Position numbers and translations under genes: made by a program. Below, in pieces: positions 16,545 through 25,242 of a DNA stretch of 39,812 nt; position 1 is the stretch's first letter; every line of letters starts with the position of its first letter. Origin of the DNA: Holophagaceae bacterium (lineage in GTDB: Bacteria; Acidobacteriota; Holophagae; Holophagales; Holophagaceae); the NCBI GenBank assembly GCA_009783055.1, contig WRHW01000014.1, positions 1 through 39,812 of the forward strand, read 5' to 3'. The notes beneath the pieces were generated by a model. The model saw only the letters and a program-made list of their open reading frames with translations, did no database searches and was not told the DNA's origin.

Positions 16545-18043
16545 CCATCACGACCACCAAACATTTTCTTTCCACTGCCATGATATTTGCAAAGTGGTGG
16601 TTATTTTTCAGTCTGCTATCCATACTGCCAGCAACGCCCCAATCAATTGCTGTAAACGAATTTCAGCTAAAAAATGGCATACAGGTATTGCTCTCCCCCC
16701 GCCCCCATACCCAAGCAACACATATAGCATGGTTCATCCGAGACAGCCAAAGTAGCATCGACCAAGTCCCACCGGAGGCCAAAGACTTATTACTTTTAGC
16801 ATGGGCATCGCCTTTCAAAACGCAAGGAGCGTCTGAATTTTGGATGGAAGCCACCGCCCAGGGGATAAGTTACGGAGTAGACATCCCCTCCAAAGAGCTA
16901 AATTCTTGGCTCAACAACGAACTAAACAGATTAAAGCAGACCATCGAACAATGGCAAATAGATAGTGCCATTAACTATCTAAAAGAAAAGTGGAAAAAAT
17001 CAGACCCAATCTCCGACCAGATAGCCATTGCCTTGAATGTGGGGCAACCCTCTGCAACAGTTGGACATGTAGAAAAAAACCTTACAAGCATAGACATCAA
17101 TGGCCTTGCTCAAAAAATGCTTATTCCGGAAAAAATAACAATAATTTTAATTGGTGACATAGACCAAGCAACAGCAATCGAGGCATTAAACACCAACTTT
17201 GGGCAATTGCCACCATCAAGCCTTTATGATTCAAAAGCAAATAACCTTCAGTCACTGGACGAACCAAATGAGGGTAGGGATAACAAACAACAGATATTTA
17301 TTTCCTCTGACACCCAATCAGAGATATGTATTTCTTGGCAAATCCCAACCCACAACAGCGAAACAAGGCAAACACTCGATCTATTTGCAGAATTACTTGC
17401 CGGAAGCCCCGATTCAAAGCTATGTGAGCTACTAATATCAACACTTGGTTGTTCCAACAAGGTACAAATATTCATCGAAGAGCCAGATGGTCAGCCCCTG
17501 ATTGTCTTTAGCATAAGGGCAGACGTAGCAGATGGACACCTACTGACAGAAGTAGAACCAGTCATACTAAAAGCCGTAAAAAATACCATACAAAACGGGT
17601 TCCGAATCCCAGAAATAAATCGCATAGCCCGCCGAATGGATGCCAAACGCGCCTTGTCTCTGTCTAGCCCTCCCAAATTGGCTCAAGCCTTGGCTCAAGC
17701 ATTGTTTAATGCAGTCAGAAAAGAAAACAATTTGAATCAAGCACTTAGGCCAATATCCCAAAGTACGCACCTTGAGCCGGAAACCATAGTACCCATCCTA
17801 GAGGCTATCTTTTTGAAAACACCCCATTTTTCAGTATTGGCCGAGCGAAACCCCATACTTTTTCCACAGAGCCAGCAACATGCACACCTAGTTTCGCTAC
17901 TGAGCCAACTGCATACAAAAAAAGGCACAATACAAACCCAGAGTGAAGAAAAGATAAAGACCACCCTTAGGCAGTTTAGCCTAATGCCAAAAGAAATGCG
18001 TCAACAGTTTATCTTGCTACTCCAATCAGAGGTTACACGTTGA
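16541..18043 (+). CDS. M16 peptidase-like protein without zinc motif (first of pair)
   Basis: Insulinase-fold protein, probably exported. The 500-residue product has an N-terminal signal or anchor (hydrophobic about 13-32, ending near PATPQS), then an M16-like domain starting FQLKNGIQVLLSPRPHTQATHIAWFI. The second half-domain follows (strand IFISSDTQSEICISWQIPTH). The family zinc motif HxxEH, expected after the first strand, is absent: the stretch reads PPEAKDLLLLAWASPFKTQG. It is therefore predicted to be a non-catalytic subunit. The ATG at 16541 overlaps the glycosyltransferase stop, and the gene overlaps the following M16-like gene, implying coupled translation. Whether the pair binds a third, active M16 protein elsewhere is unknown. 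Confidence 0.8.
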   Translation: MTITTTKHFLSTAMIFAKWWLFFSLLSILPATPQSIAVNEFQLKNGIQVLLSPRPHTQATHIAWFIRDSQSSIDQVPPEAKDLLLLAWASPFKTQGASEFWMEATAQGISYGVDIPSKELNSWLNNELNRLKQTIEQWQIDSAINYLKEKWKKSDPISDQIAIALNVGQPSATVGHVEKNLTSIDINGLAQKMLIPEKITIILIGDIDQATAIEALNTNFGQLPPSSLYDSKANNLQSLDEPNEGRDNKQQIFISSDTQSEICISWQIPTHNSETRQTLDLFAELLAGSPDSKLCELLISTLGCSNKVQIFIEEPDGQPLIVFSIRADVADGHLLTEVEPVILKAVKNTIQNGFRIPEINRIARRMDAKRALSLSSPPKLAQALAQALFNAVRKENNLNQALRPISQSTHLEPETIVPILEAIFLKTPHFSVLAERNPILFPQSQQHAHLVSLLSQLHTKKGTIQTQSEEKIKTTLRQFSLMPKEMRQQFILLLQSEVTR

Positions 18044-19293
18044 AAATAGCAGTTACGAGTCATCCACAACCATCCAACTCCGTTGTTTCAAAACCTCATG
18101 GGGTTGTAAAAAGGGCTTATCAATCATCAATTGTCAGTTGCATTTTTGCTTTGGCCAGCTACCTTTATCCATTGTCGGCTCAAAACATTCAGACATTCAC
18201 CCTACCAAATGGCCTCCAGGTAAAAACATGCAACCTGACAAACACAGGCATTGTAAACGCAAAATTAGTATTCACTTGGACTGAAGGGACAAATATTTCC
18301 CCCATAGGTACAGCTTGGATCATGTCAGGCATATTGCCAACAATTGGTGCAAGTGGCATGGACAGGCCAGCCTTTCAAAAGCAAAAAGATCAGGCAGGCA
18401 CACTCTCCACAACCGAATTTGGCAACGGATGGATTGCATGGACGTTCGATTCTGTGCCAGCAAACGCAGACCTAATGGTTCAATTCCTTGCAGACCAAGC
18501 ACTCCGACCAACTTGGCCACAGCCAGAAAAACTATCTTCAGCCCTGACAACATTATTCAACAATCCTTTTCGCAACGACAAAGAGCAGGCCATCCATGCT
18601 TTCAAGGCCAGCATTGGAGACCCAAATACCCCACAGCTACCACCAGACCCAATTGACATGGATCAATTTATAACACTTTGGGCAACAACCATAAGGCGAC
18701 CAGAAAAAGCTGTCCTATATATTGCTGGAGATATCGAAACTATTTCAGTAGTTCGGCTTGTAAATCAGCATTTTGGCCCATGGGAAGGTATACGCTTCGC
18801 AGAACCCAATACCCAAAACCCAACACCCAAAACACAGAAAGCAGAGCAAAAAACATATTTATCAGGCTTGGCAACACAAAAGCCCGAACTCTGGATTGGT
18901 TGGGACCTGCAAACCCATACAAGCCAAGAAGCAGACATAGTGCGAGCCTACATGCCGTTGATATTAAACCATTATAGGCCACAATCTGATGGAATAATCG
19001 AATTGTGGGAGCCAGACCTTGGAGGACAATGGATTTATGTCGCAGGAGCAGTCAGCATATCGGCAGAAAAGTTAAAAGATCGTGCACTATCAATACTCAA
19101 CCAACCCCTAACCCAAGAATCAGTAAAACAAGCCGTCAAAACCAGAAACATAAATGTGATGTCCAATAGCCTTTACCCATCCAGAGCCTTTGAAACAGCA
19201 CATCCCCCCTCCCCTACCCAATCCGAAACCATATTCCATGTATTAAAAAAGTGCTTACACCAAAGCAATCTTTCCATTTTGCTAGTTCAGTAG
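18040..19293 (+). CDS. M16 peptidase-like protein without zinc motif (second of pair)
   Basis: The second insulinase-fold protein of the operon, about 417 residues. A signal peptide is visible (hydrophobic SIVSCIFALASYLYPLSA, about 30-47), preceded by an unusually long N-region whose codons come from an R1 repeat (18075-18106). The M16-like core starts IQTFTLPNGLQVKTCNL and contains a typical AVLYIAGDIETISVVRLVNQHFG segment. The HxxEH motif is again missing, and the C-terminal half is shortened. The TTG start at 18040 overlaps the upstream stop codon; no better start lies before the signal peptide. Together the two genes may form a heterodimer in the manner of paired M16 subunits, without catalysis. 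Confidence 0.75.
   Translation: MKIAVTSHPQPSNSVVSKPHGVVKRAYQSSIVSCIFALASYLYPLSAQNIQTFTLPNGLQVKTCNLTNTGIVNAKLVFTWTEGTNISPIGTAWIMSGILPTIGASGMDRPAFQKQKDQAGTLSTTEFGNGWIAWTFDSVPANADLMVQFLADQALRPTWPQPEKLSSALTTLFNNPFRNDKEQAIHAFKASIGDPNTPQLPPDPIDMDQFITLWATTIRRPEKAVLYIAGDIETISVVRLVNQHFGPWEGIRFAEPNTQNPTPKTQKAEQKTYLSGLATQKPELWIGWDLQTHTSQEADIVRAYMPLILNHYRPQSDGIIELWEPDLGGQWIYVAGAVSISAEKLKDRALSILNQPLTQESVKQAVKTRNINVMSNSLYPSRAFETAHPPSPTQSETIFHVLKKCLHQSNLSILLVQ
18075..18106 (-). repeat. R1 hairpin, copy D, inside the second M16-like gene
   Basis: The reverse complement carries the R1 hairpin core and ACAACGGAGTTG, as in copies A and B, with sequence beyond it diverged. It is translated as part of the N-terminal region (NSVVSKP) of the second M16-like protein. 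Confidence 0.6.
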
Positions 19294-19382
19294 CCGTACA
19301 ACACCTACCGAGTTTTTGGTTACTGAAAATTTTCTAAAAAACAAAGCAATTCCCACCAGCACGGAGTGCTAGGCAGTTGTCT

Positions 19383-19420
19383 TATACCAACTTGCACCCG
19401 ATAGGTAGCAACTTGGTATA
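19383..19420. repeat. R4 inverted repeat upstream of purC
   Basis: Two 13-bp arms, TATACCAACTTGC and GCAACTTGGTATA, with a single central mismatch and a 12-nt loop. The arms match the R4 core at 7499, 31493 and 36894. It lies 60 bp before purC. The rest of 19294-19481 shows nothing further. Confidence 0.6.
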
Positions 19421-19481
19421 CCCCAAATTTTGATAAGTATCTTCAAAATTTTTCTGGCATCATTAGGTTTACGGAGGCAAT

Positions 19482-20366
19482 ATGTCATTTCTCATAACTT
19501 CAAGCCTTCCAATCGAAAGTGTCCGGCGTGGAAAGGTCAGGGATGTTTATGATTTAGGCTCAAGTTTGCTGATTGTAGCAACCGACAGGGTTAGTGCCTT
19601 CGATGTTGTAATGACTGAACCAATCCCTGACAAGGGAAGGATACTAACCCAAGTCGCTAATTTTTGGTTTAGGGCAACGAGTGATATTTTACCAAATCAT
19701 TTGATTTCAACAGATATATACAACTTCCCGCCTGAGCTACAAAAATATGCCAACCAGCTCGAAGGCAGGTCTGTCTTGGTAAAAAAGGCCAAAGTAGTCC
19801 CAATTGAGTGCATTGTAAGGGGTTATTTGGCGGGAAGCGGTCTAAAGGAATATAAACAAAGTGGCACAGTATGCGGAATACAGTTACCAAGCGGCCTAGG
19901 GCTGGCGCATAAGTTGCCCGAACCTATTTTTACCCCCTCAACCAAGGCTACTGAAGGCCATGATGAAAATATCAGTTTTGAACAAATGAAAGAAATTATT
20001 GGGTCGGATATGGCCGAACAGTTAAAAACATTGAGTTTAGCTTTATATCAACGTGGGAGCCAGCTTGCCGCCGAGCGAAAAATCATCCTGGCTGACACCA
20101 AGTTCGAGTTCGGGCAACTCGATGATGGCAGTTTGATTTTGATTGATGAAGTATTAACGCCTGATTCCAGCAGATACTGGCCGTTTGAGCAATATGTTCC
20201 CGGCAATAACCCTCCCAGCCTCGATAAACAATATTTGCGAGATTATTTAGAAACACTGAAAGATTGGAACAAGCAAGCTCCGCCTCCAGCCCTTCCTATC
20301 GAGGTTATCGACAAAATTCGCTCTCTTTACGTTGACTTAGCGACTAGGTTTGGGATACAAGTATGA
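19482..20366 (+). CDS. purC: SAICAR synthetase (PurC)
   Basis: Phosphoribosylaminoimidazole-succinocarboxamide synthase: joins aspartate to CAIR using ATP in de novo purine synthesis. The 294-residue product has the family N-terminus GKVRDVYDLGSSLLIVATDR and SAFDVVM, the VECIVRGYLAGSG-type motif (here PIECIVRGYLAGSGLKEY) and the C-terminal LADTKFEFG and LIDEVLTPDSSRYW. Length fits the longer form found in yeast and some bacteria. The ATG has an ACGGAGG ribosome site. No other purine gene is adjacent. Confidence 0.97.
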   Translation: MSFLITSSLPIESVRRGKVRDVYDLGSSLLIVATDRVSAFDVVMTEPIPDKGRILTQVANFWFRATSDILPNHLISTDIYNFPPELQKYANQLEGRSVLVKKAKVVPIECIVRGYLAGSGLKEYKQSGTVCGIQLPSGLGLAHKLPEPIFTPSTKATEGHDENISFEQMKEIIGSDMAEQLKTLSLALYQRGSQLAAERKIILADTKFEFGQLDDGSLILIDEVLTPDSSRYWPFEQYVPGNNPPSLDKQYLRDYLETLKDWNKQAPPPALPIEVIDKIRSLYVDLATRFGIQV

Positions 20367-20388
20367 TTTTTTGAAAATCAATATTATT

Positions 20389-20416
20389 TTGTGCAATTGA
20401 CCAATAATCGTATAAT
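20389..20416 (+). promoter_or_regulatory. Possible promoter for the carboxyltransferase operon
   Basis: A perfect TATAAT hexamer (20411-20416) is preceded at 16 bp by a poor -35 match, TTGTGC (20389-20394). Transcription would begin near 20423, about 45 nt before the first gene. Support is limited to these hexamers. Confidence 0.35.
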
Positions 20417-20467
20417 GAAGTGGTTAGCAGTGGCAGTATTAACAATAATTTGTCGGGGGTATGCACC

Positions 20468-22018
20468 ATGGGTGTTCCAAATAAGATGGAATTGCTGAAA
20501 AAGTATCGGGAAGAAAGCCGCTTGGGCGGTGGGCAGGATCGAATTGATGCCCAACATGCCAAGGGGAAAATGACCGCGAGAGAACGAATCGAGGAACTGT
20601 TGGACAAGGGCAGTTTTAGGGAGTTGGATGCCTTCGTTACACACAGAACCACAGACTTTGGTATGGACAAAAAAACATTCCTGGGCGACAGCGTTGTCAC
20701 TGGATGGGGGACTATCGAAGGCCGTACTGTCTACGTCTTTAGCCAGGACTTCACTGTATTCGGTGGATCACTAGGCGAAGTTCATGCAGAAAAAATTTGC
20801 AAGGTGATGGATCTGGCCATGAAAAATGGACACCCTGTTATCGGTCTCAATGACAGCGGCGGCGCAAGGATTCAAGAAGGTGTCGTTTCACTAGGTGCTT
20901 ATGCTGACATTTTTCTGCGCAACTCTCTGGCCTCCGGTGTAATTCCGCAGATTAGCGCAATCATGGGACCATGCGCAGGTGGTGCTGTTTACAGCCCTGC
21001 GCTAACAGATTTTATTTTCATGGTGAAAAAGACTTCGCACATGTTTATCACAGGCCCTGAAGTGGTCAAGGCAGTCACCCATGAAGAAGTTAGCATGGAC
21101 GACTTGGGTGGTGCAGAGTTGCACGCATCAAAGTCCGGCGTTGCCCATATGGCATGTGAAGATGGTGCCGATTGCCTTGAGTCTATCCGCCAACTCTTCT
21201 CCTACCTACCTTCCAATAACATGGAAGACCCACCCGCTGTGGACACCGGCGATGACCCAGAGCGCAGGGATGAAAGCCTAAATACTTTGATACCAGATGA
21301 CCCACGAAAAGCATATGACATGCACGATGTCATCAATAAGGTAGTAGATAATGGGGAATTTTTTGAAATACATAGCTCCTACGCGGCAAATATCTTGGTC
21401 GGCTTTGCTCGGTTGGGCGGCCAGTCCGTTGGTATCGTAGCCAATCAGCCAATAGTTCTTGCAGGCGTGCTGGATATTAACGCAAGCATCAAGGGTGCCA
21501 GATTTGTTCGTTTCTGCGACGCTTTCAATATTCCTATCATTACTTTTGAAGACGTTCCCGGCTTCCTTCCTGGTGTCAATCAAGAGCACAACGGCATAAT
21601 TCTGCACGGAGCTAAGTTGCTGTATGCGTTCTGCGAAGCCACTGTTCCCAAACTTACCGTCATTACTCGAAAGGCATACGGCGGTGCTTATGACGTGATG
21701 AGTTCTAAGCACATCAGGGGCGACTTCAACGTTGCATGGCCTTCTGCTGAAATCGCTGTCATGGGGCCTGATGGTGCGGTAAACATTATCTTCAAAAAAG
21801 AGATTTCAGAAGCAAAAGACCATGCCGCCAAGCGCGAGGAACTCATCCAAACCTATAAAGACAAGTTTGCCAACCCGTATGTGGCCGCCGCTCGTGGGTA
21901 TCTGGATGATGTAATCGAGCCGGCTGATACACGTAAAGAACTGATTGCGGCTCTGAGAGCACTCAAGACCAAGCGCGATAGCAATCCACCGCGTAAACAT
22001 TGCACTATGCCCCTATAA
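20468..22018 (+). CDS. Acyl-CoA carboxylase beta / methylmalonyl-CoA carboxyltransferase 12S-like subunit
   Basis: Carboxyltransferase that moves CO2 between biotin and propionyl-CoA/methylmalonyl-CoA. The 516-residue product is a full-length crotonase-fold carboxyltransferase with both halves: [14 protein letters not shown] and [17 protein letters not shown] in the N-terminal half, and [19 protein letters not shown] and [18 protein letters not shown] in the C-terminal half. These are the acyl-CoA and biotin pocket motifs of PccB/MmdA/12S. It begins an operon with a cupin, a 5S-like subunit and a biotin carrier, which favours a transcarboxylase or decarboxylase over a plain propionyl-CoA carboxylase. 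The ATG at 20468 is preferred; a second Met lies six codons later. Confidence 0.93.
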   Translation: MGVPNKMELLKKYREESRLGGGQDRIDAQHAKGKMTARERIEELLDKGSFRELDAFVTHRTTDFGMDKKTFLGDSVVTGWGTIEGRTVYVFSQDFTVFGGSLGEVHAEKICKVMDLAMKNGHPVIGLNDSGGARIQEGVVSLGAYADIFLRNSLASGVIPQISAIMGPCAGGAVYSPALTDFIFMVKKTSHMFITGPEVVKAVTHEEVSMDDLGGAELHASKSGVAHMACEDGADCLESIRQLFSYLPSNNMEDPPAVDTGDDPERRDESLNTLIPDDPRKAYDMHDVINKVVDNGEFFEIHSSYAANILVGFARLGGQSVGIVANQPIVLAGVLDINASIKGARFVRFCDAFNIPIITFEDVPGFLPGVNQEHNGIILHGAKLLYAFCEATVPKLTVITRKAYGGAYDVMSSKHIRGDFNVAWPSAEIAVMGPDGAVNIIFKKEISEAKDHAAKREELIQTYKDKFANPYVAAARGYLDDVIEPADTRKELIAALRALKTKRDSNPPRKHCTMPL

Positions 22019-22059
22019 ATTTTGTTCATTTTTCATTTGCTTTTGTAAGAGGGATAGAC

Positions 22060-22392
22060 ATGATTAGTAAACACAGCATTTCTGAATTATCTTCGCTTAT
22101 TAAATCCCCATTTGTCTTTTTGGACTTGGGCAGTGTCAATGACCATGTTGTCAGCGTGATGCGAATCGAAGGCAGATACCCGCTACATAGCCATACCAAG
22201 GATGAGATGTATATTGTCTTGGAGGGCGAAATTACTCTTGAATACAAGAAAAAGCCACCATTAAAGCTGGAAAAGGGGGAAAGCACTGTTGTTAAGGCAT
22301 ATACAGAACATTCTTCCGGTTCAGATACTGGTGCCCTGGTCTTGATGTTTAAGTCTAAGGATTACGCAGTTAACCCATCGGGTTCGGAGTAA
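22060..22392 (+). CDS. Small cupin-domain protein
   Basis: Single-domain cupin of 110 residues. Cupin motif 1 (GRYPLHSHTKDEMYIVLEGE) retains the two His and the Glu that bind metal. Motif 2 (VKAYTEHSSGSDTGALVLMF) retains one His. It could therefore bind a metal and a small ligand. ATG 22060 has an AGAGGG ribosome site. It lies 41 bp after the 12S-like gene and 4 bp before the 5S-like gene, so it is clearly part of this operon. The role is unknown; sensing or stabilising a carboxyltransferase intermediate would be speculation. Confidence 0.8.
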   Translation: MISKHSISELSSLIKSPFVFLDLGSVNDHVVSVMRIEGRYPLHSHTKDEMYIVLEGEITLEYKKKPPLKLEKGESTVVKAYTEHSSGSDTGALVLMFKSKDYAVNPSGSE

Positions 22393-22396
22393 GCAC

Positions 22397-23890
22397 ATGG
22401 CGCAAAAAGTTCAAATCACAGAAACAGTCCTCAGGGACGCTCACCAGTCCTTACTGGCGACTCGAATGCGTGTGGAAGACATGTTGCCATTATGCCCTGA
22501 CCTAGACTCCATCGGATTTTGGAGCCTGGAAGTCTGGGGGGGTGCAACTTTCGACACTGCAATGCGATTCTTGGGAGAAGACCCATGGGAGAGGCTTCGT
22601 AAATTGCGAAAAGCCCTGCCTAACACTCCACTCCAGATGTTGTTACGGGGGCAAAACCTAGTTGGATACAAACACTACCCGGACGATATCGTAAGCCACT
22701 TTGTGGAGAGATCAAGAAAAAATGGCATGGATGTATTCCGAGTATTTGATGCCCTCAACGATGTCCGCAACATGTCTGAACCAATGCGGGTTGTAAAACG
22801 CGAAGGAGGACATGCCCAGGCGACCATTTGCTATACCATCAGCCCACACCATACAAACGACAGATTTGTGGAGATGGCAATAACACTTGCGAACATGGGT
22901 GCAGACTCAATTGCTATAAAGGATATGGCCGGACTTATTTCGCCCTATGTCGTATATGAACTTGTAAAGGCAATTAAGGCTAAGGTCAATTTACCCATCA
23001 GCCTTCATACTCACTACACTTCCGGCTTTGGCACTGCCGCTTACCTAAAAGCCATTGAGGCAGGTGTAGACGTAGTCGACTGCGCTAACTCGGCTCTATC
23101 TATGAGCACTAGTCAACCTCCAACAGAGACCTTGGTCGCCACTCTGGAAAGCACTCCTTATGCCACTGGCTATGACTTGGCTAAACTTGCTTCGATTGCA
23201 CGGCGTGTTGCCGAAGTGAGAAAAAAATATGCAAGTTTTGAAGCTGGTATCTCTGCTGTAGATGTCAATGTCCTTGAATACCAAGTGCCAGGCGGTATGT
23301 TGTCAAACCTGGTTAGCCAATTGCGACAGCAAAACGCCATGGATAAGTATTATGACGTTTTAGATGAAGTCCCAAGAGTAAGGGCAGAAATGGGTTATCC
23401 TCCCTTGGTGACTCCTTCTAGCCAGATAGTTGGAACTATGGCAACGCTAAATGTTGTATTGGGTGAAAGATATAAGGTCATTCCTGAAGAAGTAAAACAA
23501 TATTATCGTGGATACTATGGCCAGCCCCCTGCACCAATGGATCCAGTAATTCAGAAAAAAGCCATCGGGGACGAAGAACCAATTACCTGTCGCCCCGCCG
23601 ACATGTTAGCTAGGGGCTGGGATGAAGCCAAAAAAGGTATCGGCGATCTGGCAAAAAATGACGATGATGTTTTGAGCTATGCACTCTTCCCGCAAATCGC
23701 TAAACCTTTCCTCGAAAACAGAGCTAAGGGTATGGGTGGCAAAGGCGAAATTGTAGCTTCAATCGCCGTCGCTCTTTTCCAACAATCTGACCAAAAAGCA
23801 ACCAAGCAGGCATCAGCTACCAGTGCTACCATGCCAGCTCAATCACTCTGGAAAGTGTCCGGCAGAGCCGGAATGGAAAGGGGATGGTGA
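22397..23890 (+). CDS. Pyruvate/oxaloacetate carboxyltransferase 5S-like subunit
   Basis: Carries out the keto-acid half reaction, carboxyl transfer between biotin and pyruvate/oxaloacetate. The 497-residue product is a TIM-barrel HMGL-like domain with RDAHQS (13-18, metal-binding Asp14), the catalytic lysine in SIAIKDMAG (Lys175) and metal ligands in LHTHYTSG (His204, His206), followed by the conserved carboxyltransferase C-terminal domain with VPGGMLSNL. No biotinyl domain is fused; a separate carrier follows 1 bp downstream. This matches transcarboxylase 5S, oxaloacetate decarboxylase alpha without the carrier, or PycB. The ATG is preceded by GGAG. Confidence 0.93.
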   Translation: MAQKVQITETVLRDAHQSLLATRMRVEDMLPLCPDLDSIGFWSLEVWGGATFDTAMRFLGEDPWERLRKLRKALPNTPLQMLLRGQNLVGYKHYPDDIVSHFVERSRKNGMDVFRVFDALNDVRNMSEPMRVVKREGGHAQATICYTISPHHTNDRFVEMAITLANMGADSIAIKDMAGLISPYVVYELVKAIKAKVNLPISLHTHYTSGFGTAAYLKAIEAGVDVVDCANSALSMSTSQPPTETLVATLESTPYATGYDLAKLASIARRVAEVRKKYASFEAGISAVDVNVLEYQVPGGMLSNLVSQLRQQNAMDKYYDVLDEVPRVRAEMGYPPLVTPSSQIVGTMATLNVVLGERYKVIPEEVKQYYRGYYGQPPAPMDPVIQKKAIGDEEPITCRPADMLARGWDEAKKGIGDLAKNDDDVLSYALFPQIAKPFLENRAKGMGGKGEIVASIAVALFQQSDQKATKQASATSATMPAQSLWKVSGRAGMERGW

Positions 23891-23891
23891 T

Positions 23892-24371
23892 ATGGTAAAC
23901 AAGTTCAAATTGACCCTTGAAGGTGTCGCTTATGATGTAGAGCGTCGCCAAGATTTAGTTATTCTCAATGGCGTAGAATATCAGTTTGAAATAAAGGAAA
24001 ACCAAATCCTTATCGGTGGTACTCCCCATGCCGTAAGGCTCAGTGGTGGAAACGCTGAGGTAGATGGAATTTCTTTTGAAATAAAAACTGAAGGACTAGA
24101 AGAGGCCAAGCTCATCACGCGTAATCGCAAGGCCGCAAGTGCCGCCGCCGGCGCAGAGGCAGGTGCTGTTGTGGCATTGATGCCTGGTTTGATCATCAAA
24201 ATACTCAAGAGTGAAGGCGACAAAGTAGAAGCTGGAGAGGTTGTTGTCATTCTTGAGGCCATGAAGATGCAGAACGAACTTACAGCTCCAATTTCAGGCA
24301 CATTGCGTCAGATAAATGTTAAACAAGGCGAAAATGTTGAAATCCGCCAAGTTCTTTGCATCATAGAATAA
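23892..24371 (+). CDS. Biotin carboxyl carrier protein (1.3S-like)
   Basis: Carries biotin between the two carboxyltransferase half reactions. The 159-residue product has an N-terminal region of about 80 residues, an Ala-rich linker (81-95) and a C-terminal biotinyl domain with the biotinylation site EAMKM (Lys125), about 35 residues from the end as usual. ATG 23892 overlaps the end of the previous gene region by position only (1-bp gap) and has an AAAGGGGA ribosome site. It completes a 12S-cupin-5S-1.3S operon. No biotin carboxylase subunit or sodium-pump beta subunit is present nearby. Confidence 0.95.
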   Translation: MVNKFKLTLEGVAYDVERRQDLVILNGVEYQFEIKENQILIGGTPHAVRLSGGNAEVDGISFEIKTEGLEEAKLITRNRKAASAAAGAEAGAVVALMPGLIIKILKSEGDKVEAGEVVVILEAMKMQNELTAPISGTLRQINVKQGENVEIRQVLCIIE

Positions 24372-24376
24372 TAGAG

Positions 24377-24542
24377 CCGTTGTTTCAAAACTCCATTGGG
24401 ATTTTGAAACAACGGAGTTGAAAGGCTACGATCGAATGTAGCCAAACCCTGCCGATCATTGTAATCTTTCACAATTTACAGCTACTTAGCAGGAGACGGT
24501 GAATATAAGGTCGCAGACGACAAACATGGTATTGAAATTACC
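24377..24542 (+). repeat. R1 element, copy B, upstream of cmk
   Basis: Begins with a long hairpin, 14-bp perfect arms CCGTTGTTTCAAAA and TTTTGAAACAACGG (24377-24415), then aligns over its whole length with copy A. Blocks: CGAATGTAGCC (24433), TTTACAG (24475), AGCAGGA (24488) and CAGACGACAAAC (24514). It ends 21 nt before the cmk ATG. Distance from the hairpin to the start codon is 144 nt, against 143 nt in copy A. The hairpin might also terminate the upstream operon, though no T-run follows. Confidence 0.72.
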
Positions 24543-24563
24543 ACATAAAATAGAAAACCCAAT

Positions 24564-25226
24564 ATGCTCAATCTTATTGCCCTAGACGGCCCTTCTGGTG
24601 TTGGTAAATCCACCACCGCCAAGCGGCTGGCTGATGCCCTTGAGTGGGACTATATGGACACAGGAGCCATGTATCGTGCCGTGACACTGGCTTTTCAAAG
24701 AGCCGGTATCACCCTTGAAGATAGTGATAAAGTGTGCAGACTATTATCTTCTTTAGATTATGAACAAAAGGGGACTTCCTACTACTTAGGCGATGAAAAT
24801 ATTTCGGAGGCAATTCGGAGCCCTGAGGTTACAAAAGGAGTTTCTGCCATAAGTGCAGACCCCAGAGTTCGTGAAATCCTGGTAAACCTTCAGCGTAAGT
24901 TGGGGCAAAGGGGAAATTGGATTGTAGATGGTCGTGACATAGGTACCGTGGTTTTCCCACAGGCCGTATGCAAAATATTTTTGGTTGCCAGCCCTCAAGC
25001 CAGGGCACAGAGACGTTTGCTGGAACTGCAAGCAAAGGGAATATCTACTACTATTGGTGAGGTACTGGCAGACCAAGAAAGGCGAGACCATTTAGATTCG
25101 ACTAGGGAAGAAAGCCCCTTGCGTAAAGCAGACGATGCTATTGAACTGGATTCTAGCAATCTTGGCCAAGAAGAAGTAGTCGCAAAAATCATTCAGCTAT
25201 TCAAGCAAAAAAACGGTGGCAAATAG
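24564..25226 (+). CDS. cmk: Cytidylate kinase
   Basis: Phosphorylates CMP and dCMP with ATP in pyrimidine nucleotide metabolism. The 220-residue product has the P-loop DGPSGVGKST (8-17), the MDTGAMYRAVTLAF motif (about 31-44), NMP-binding segments around VTKGVSAISADPRVR and the lid WIVDGRDIGTVVFP. Length and motif order are normal for bacterial Cmk. The start codon lies at the expected distance from the P-loop; the ribosome site is weak. It is preceded by an R1 element and runs toward the convergent Xer gene, ending 17 bp from it. Confidence 0.97.
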   Translation: MLNLIALDGPSGVGKSTTAKRLADALEWDYMDTGAMYRAVTLAFQRAGITLEDSDKVCRLLSSLDYEQKGTSYYLGDENISEAIRSPEVTKGVSAISADPRVREILVNLQRKLGQRGNWIVDGRDIGTVVFPQAVCKIFLVASPQARAQRRLLELQAKGISTTIGEVLADQERRDHLDSTREESPLRKADDAIELDSSNLGQEEVVAKIIQLFKQKNGGK

Positions 25227-25242
25227 AATATGGTATTTTAGG

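Noticed and set aside
20364-20380. Terminator at the purC stop codon (TGATTTT/AAAATCA)
   Set aside because: The stem is made almost only of A-T pairs and overlaps the stop codon; too weak to list.
24377-24563. R1 tail as a tmRNA or known riboswitch
   Set aside because: A stretch resembling GCAGACGACAAAC recalls the tmRNA tag region, but there is no tRNA-like end and no tag reading frame, and no known riboswitch core is recognisable.
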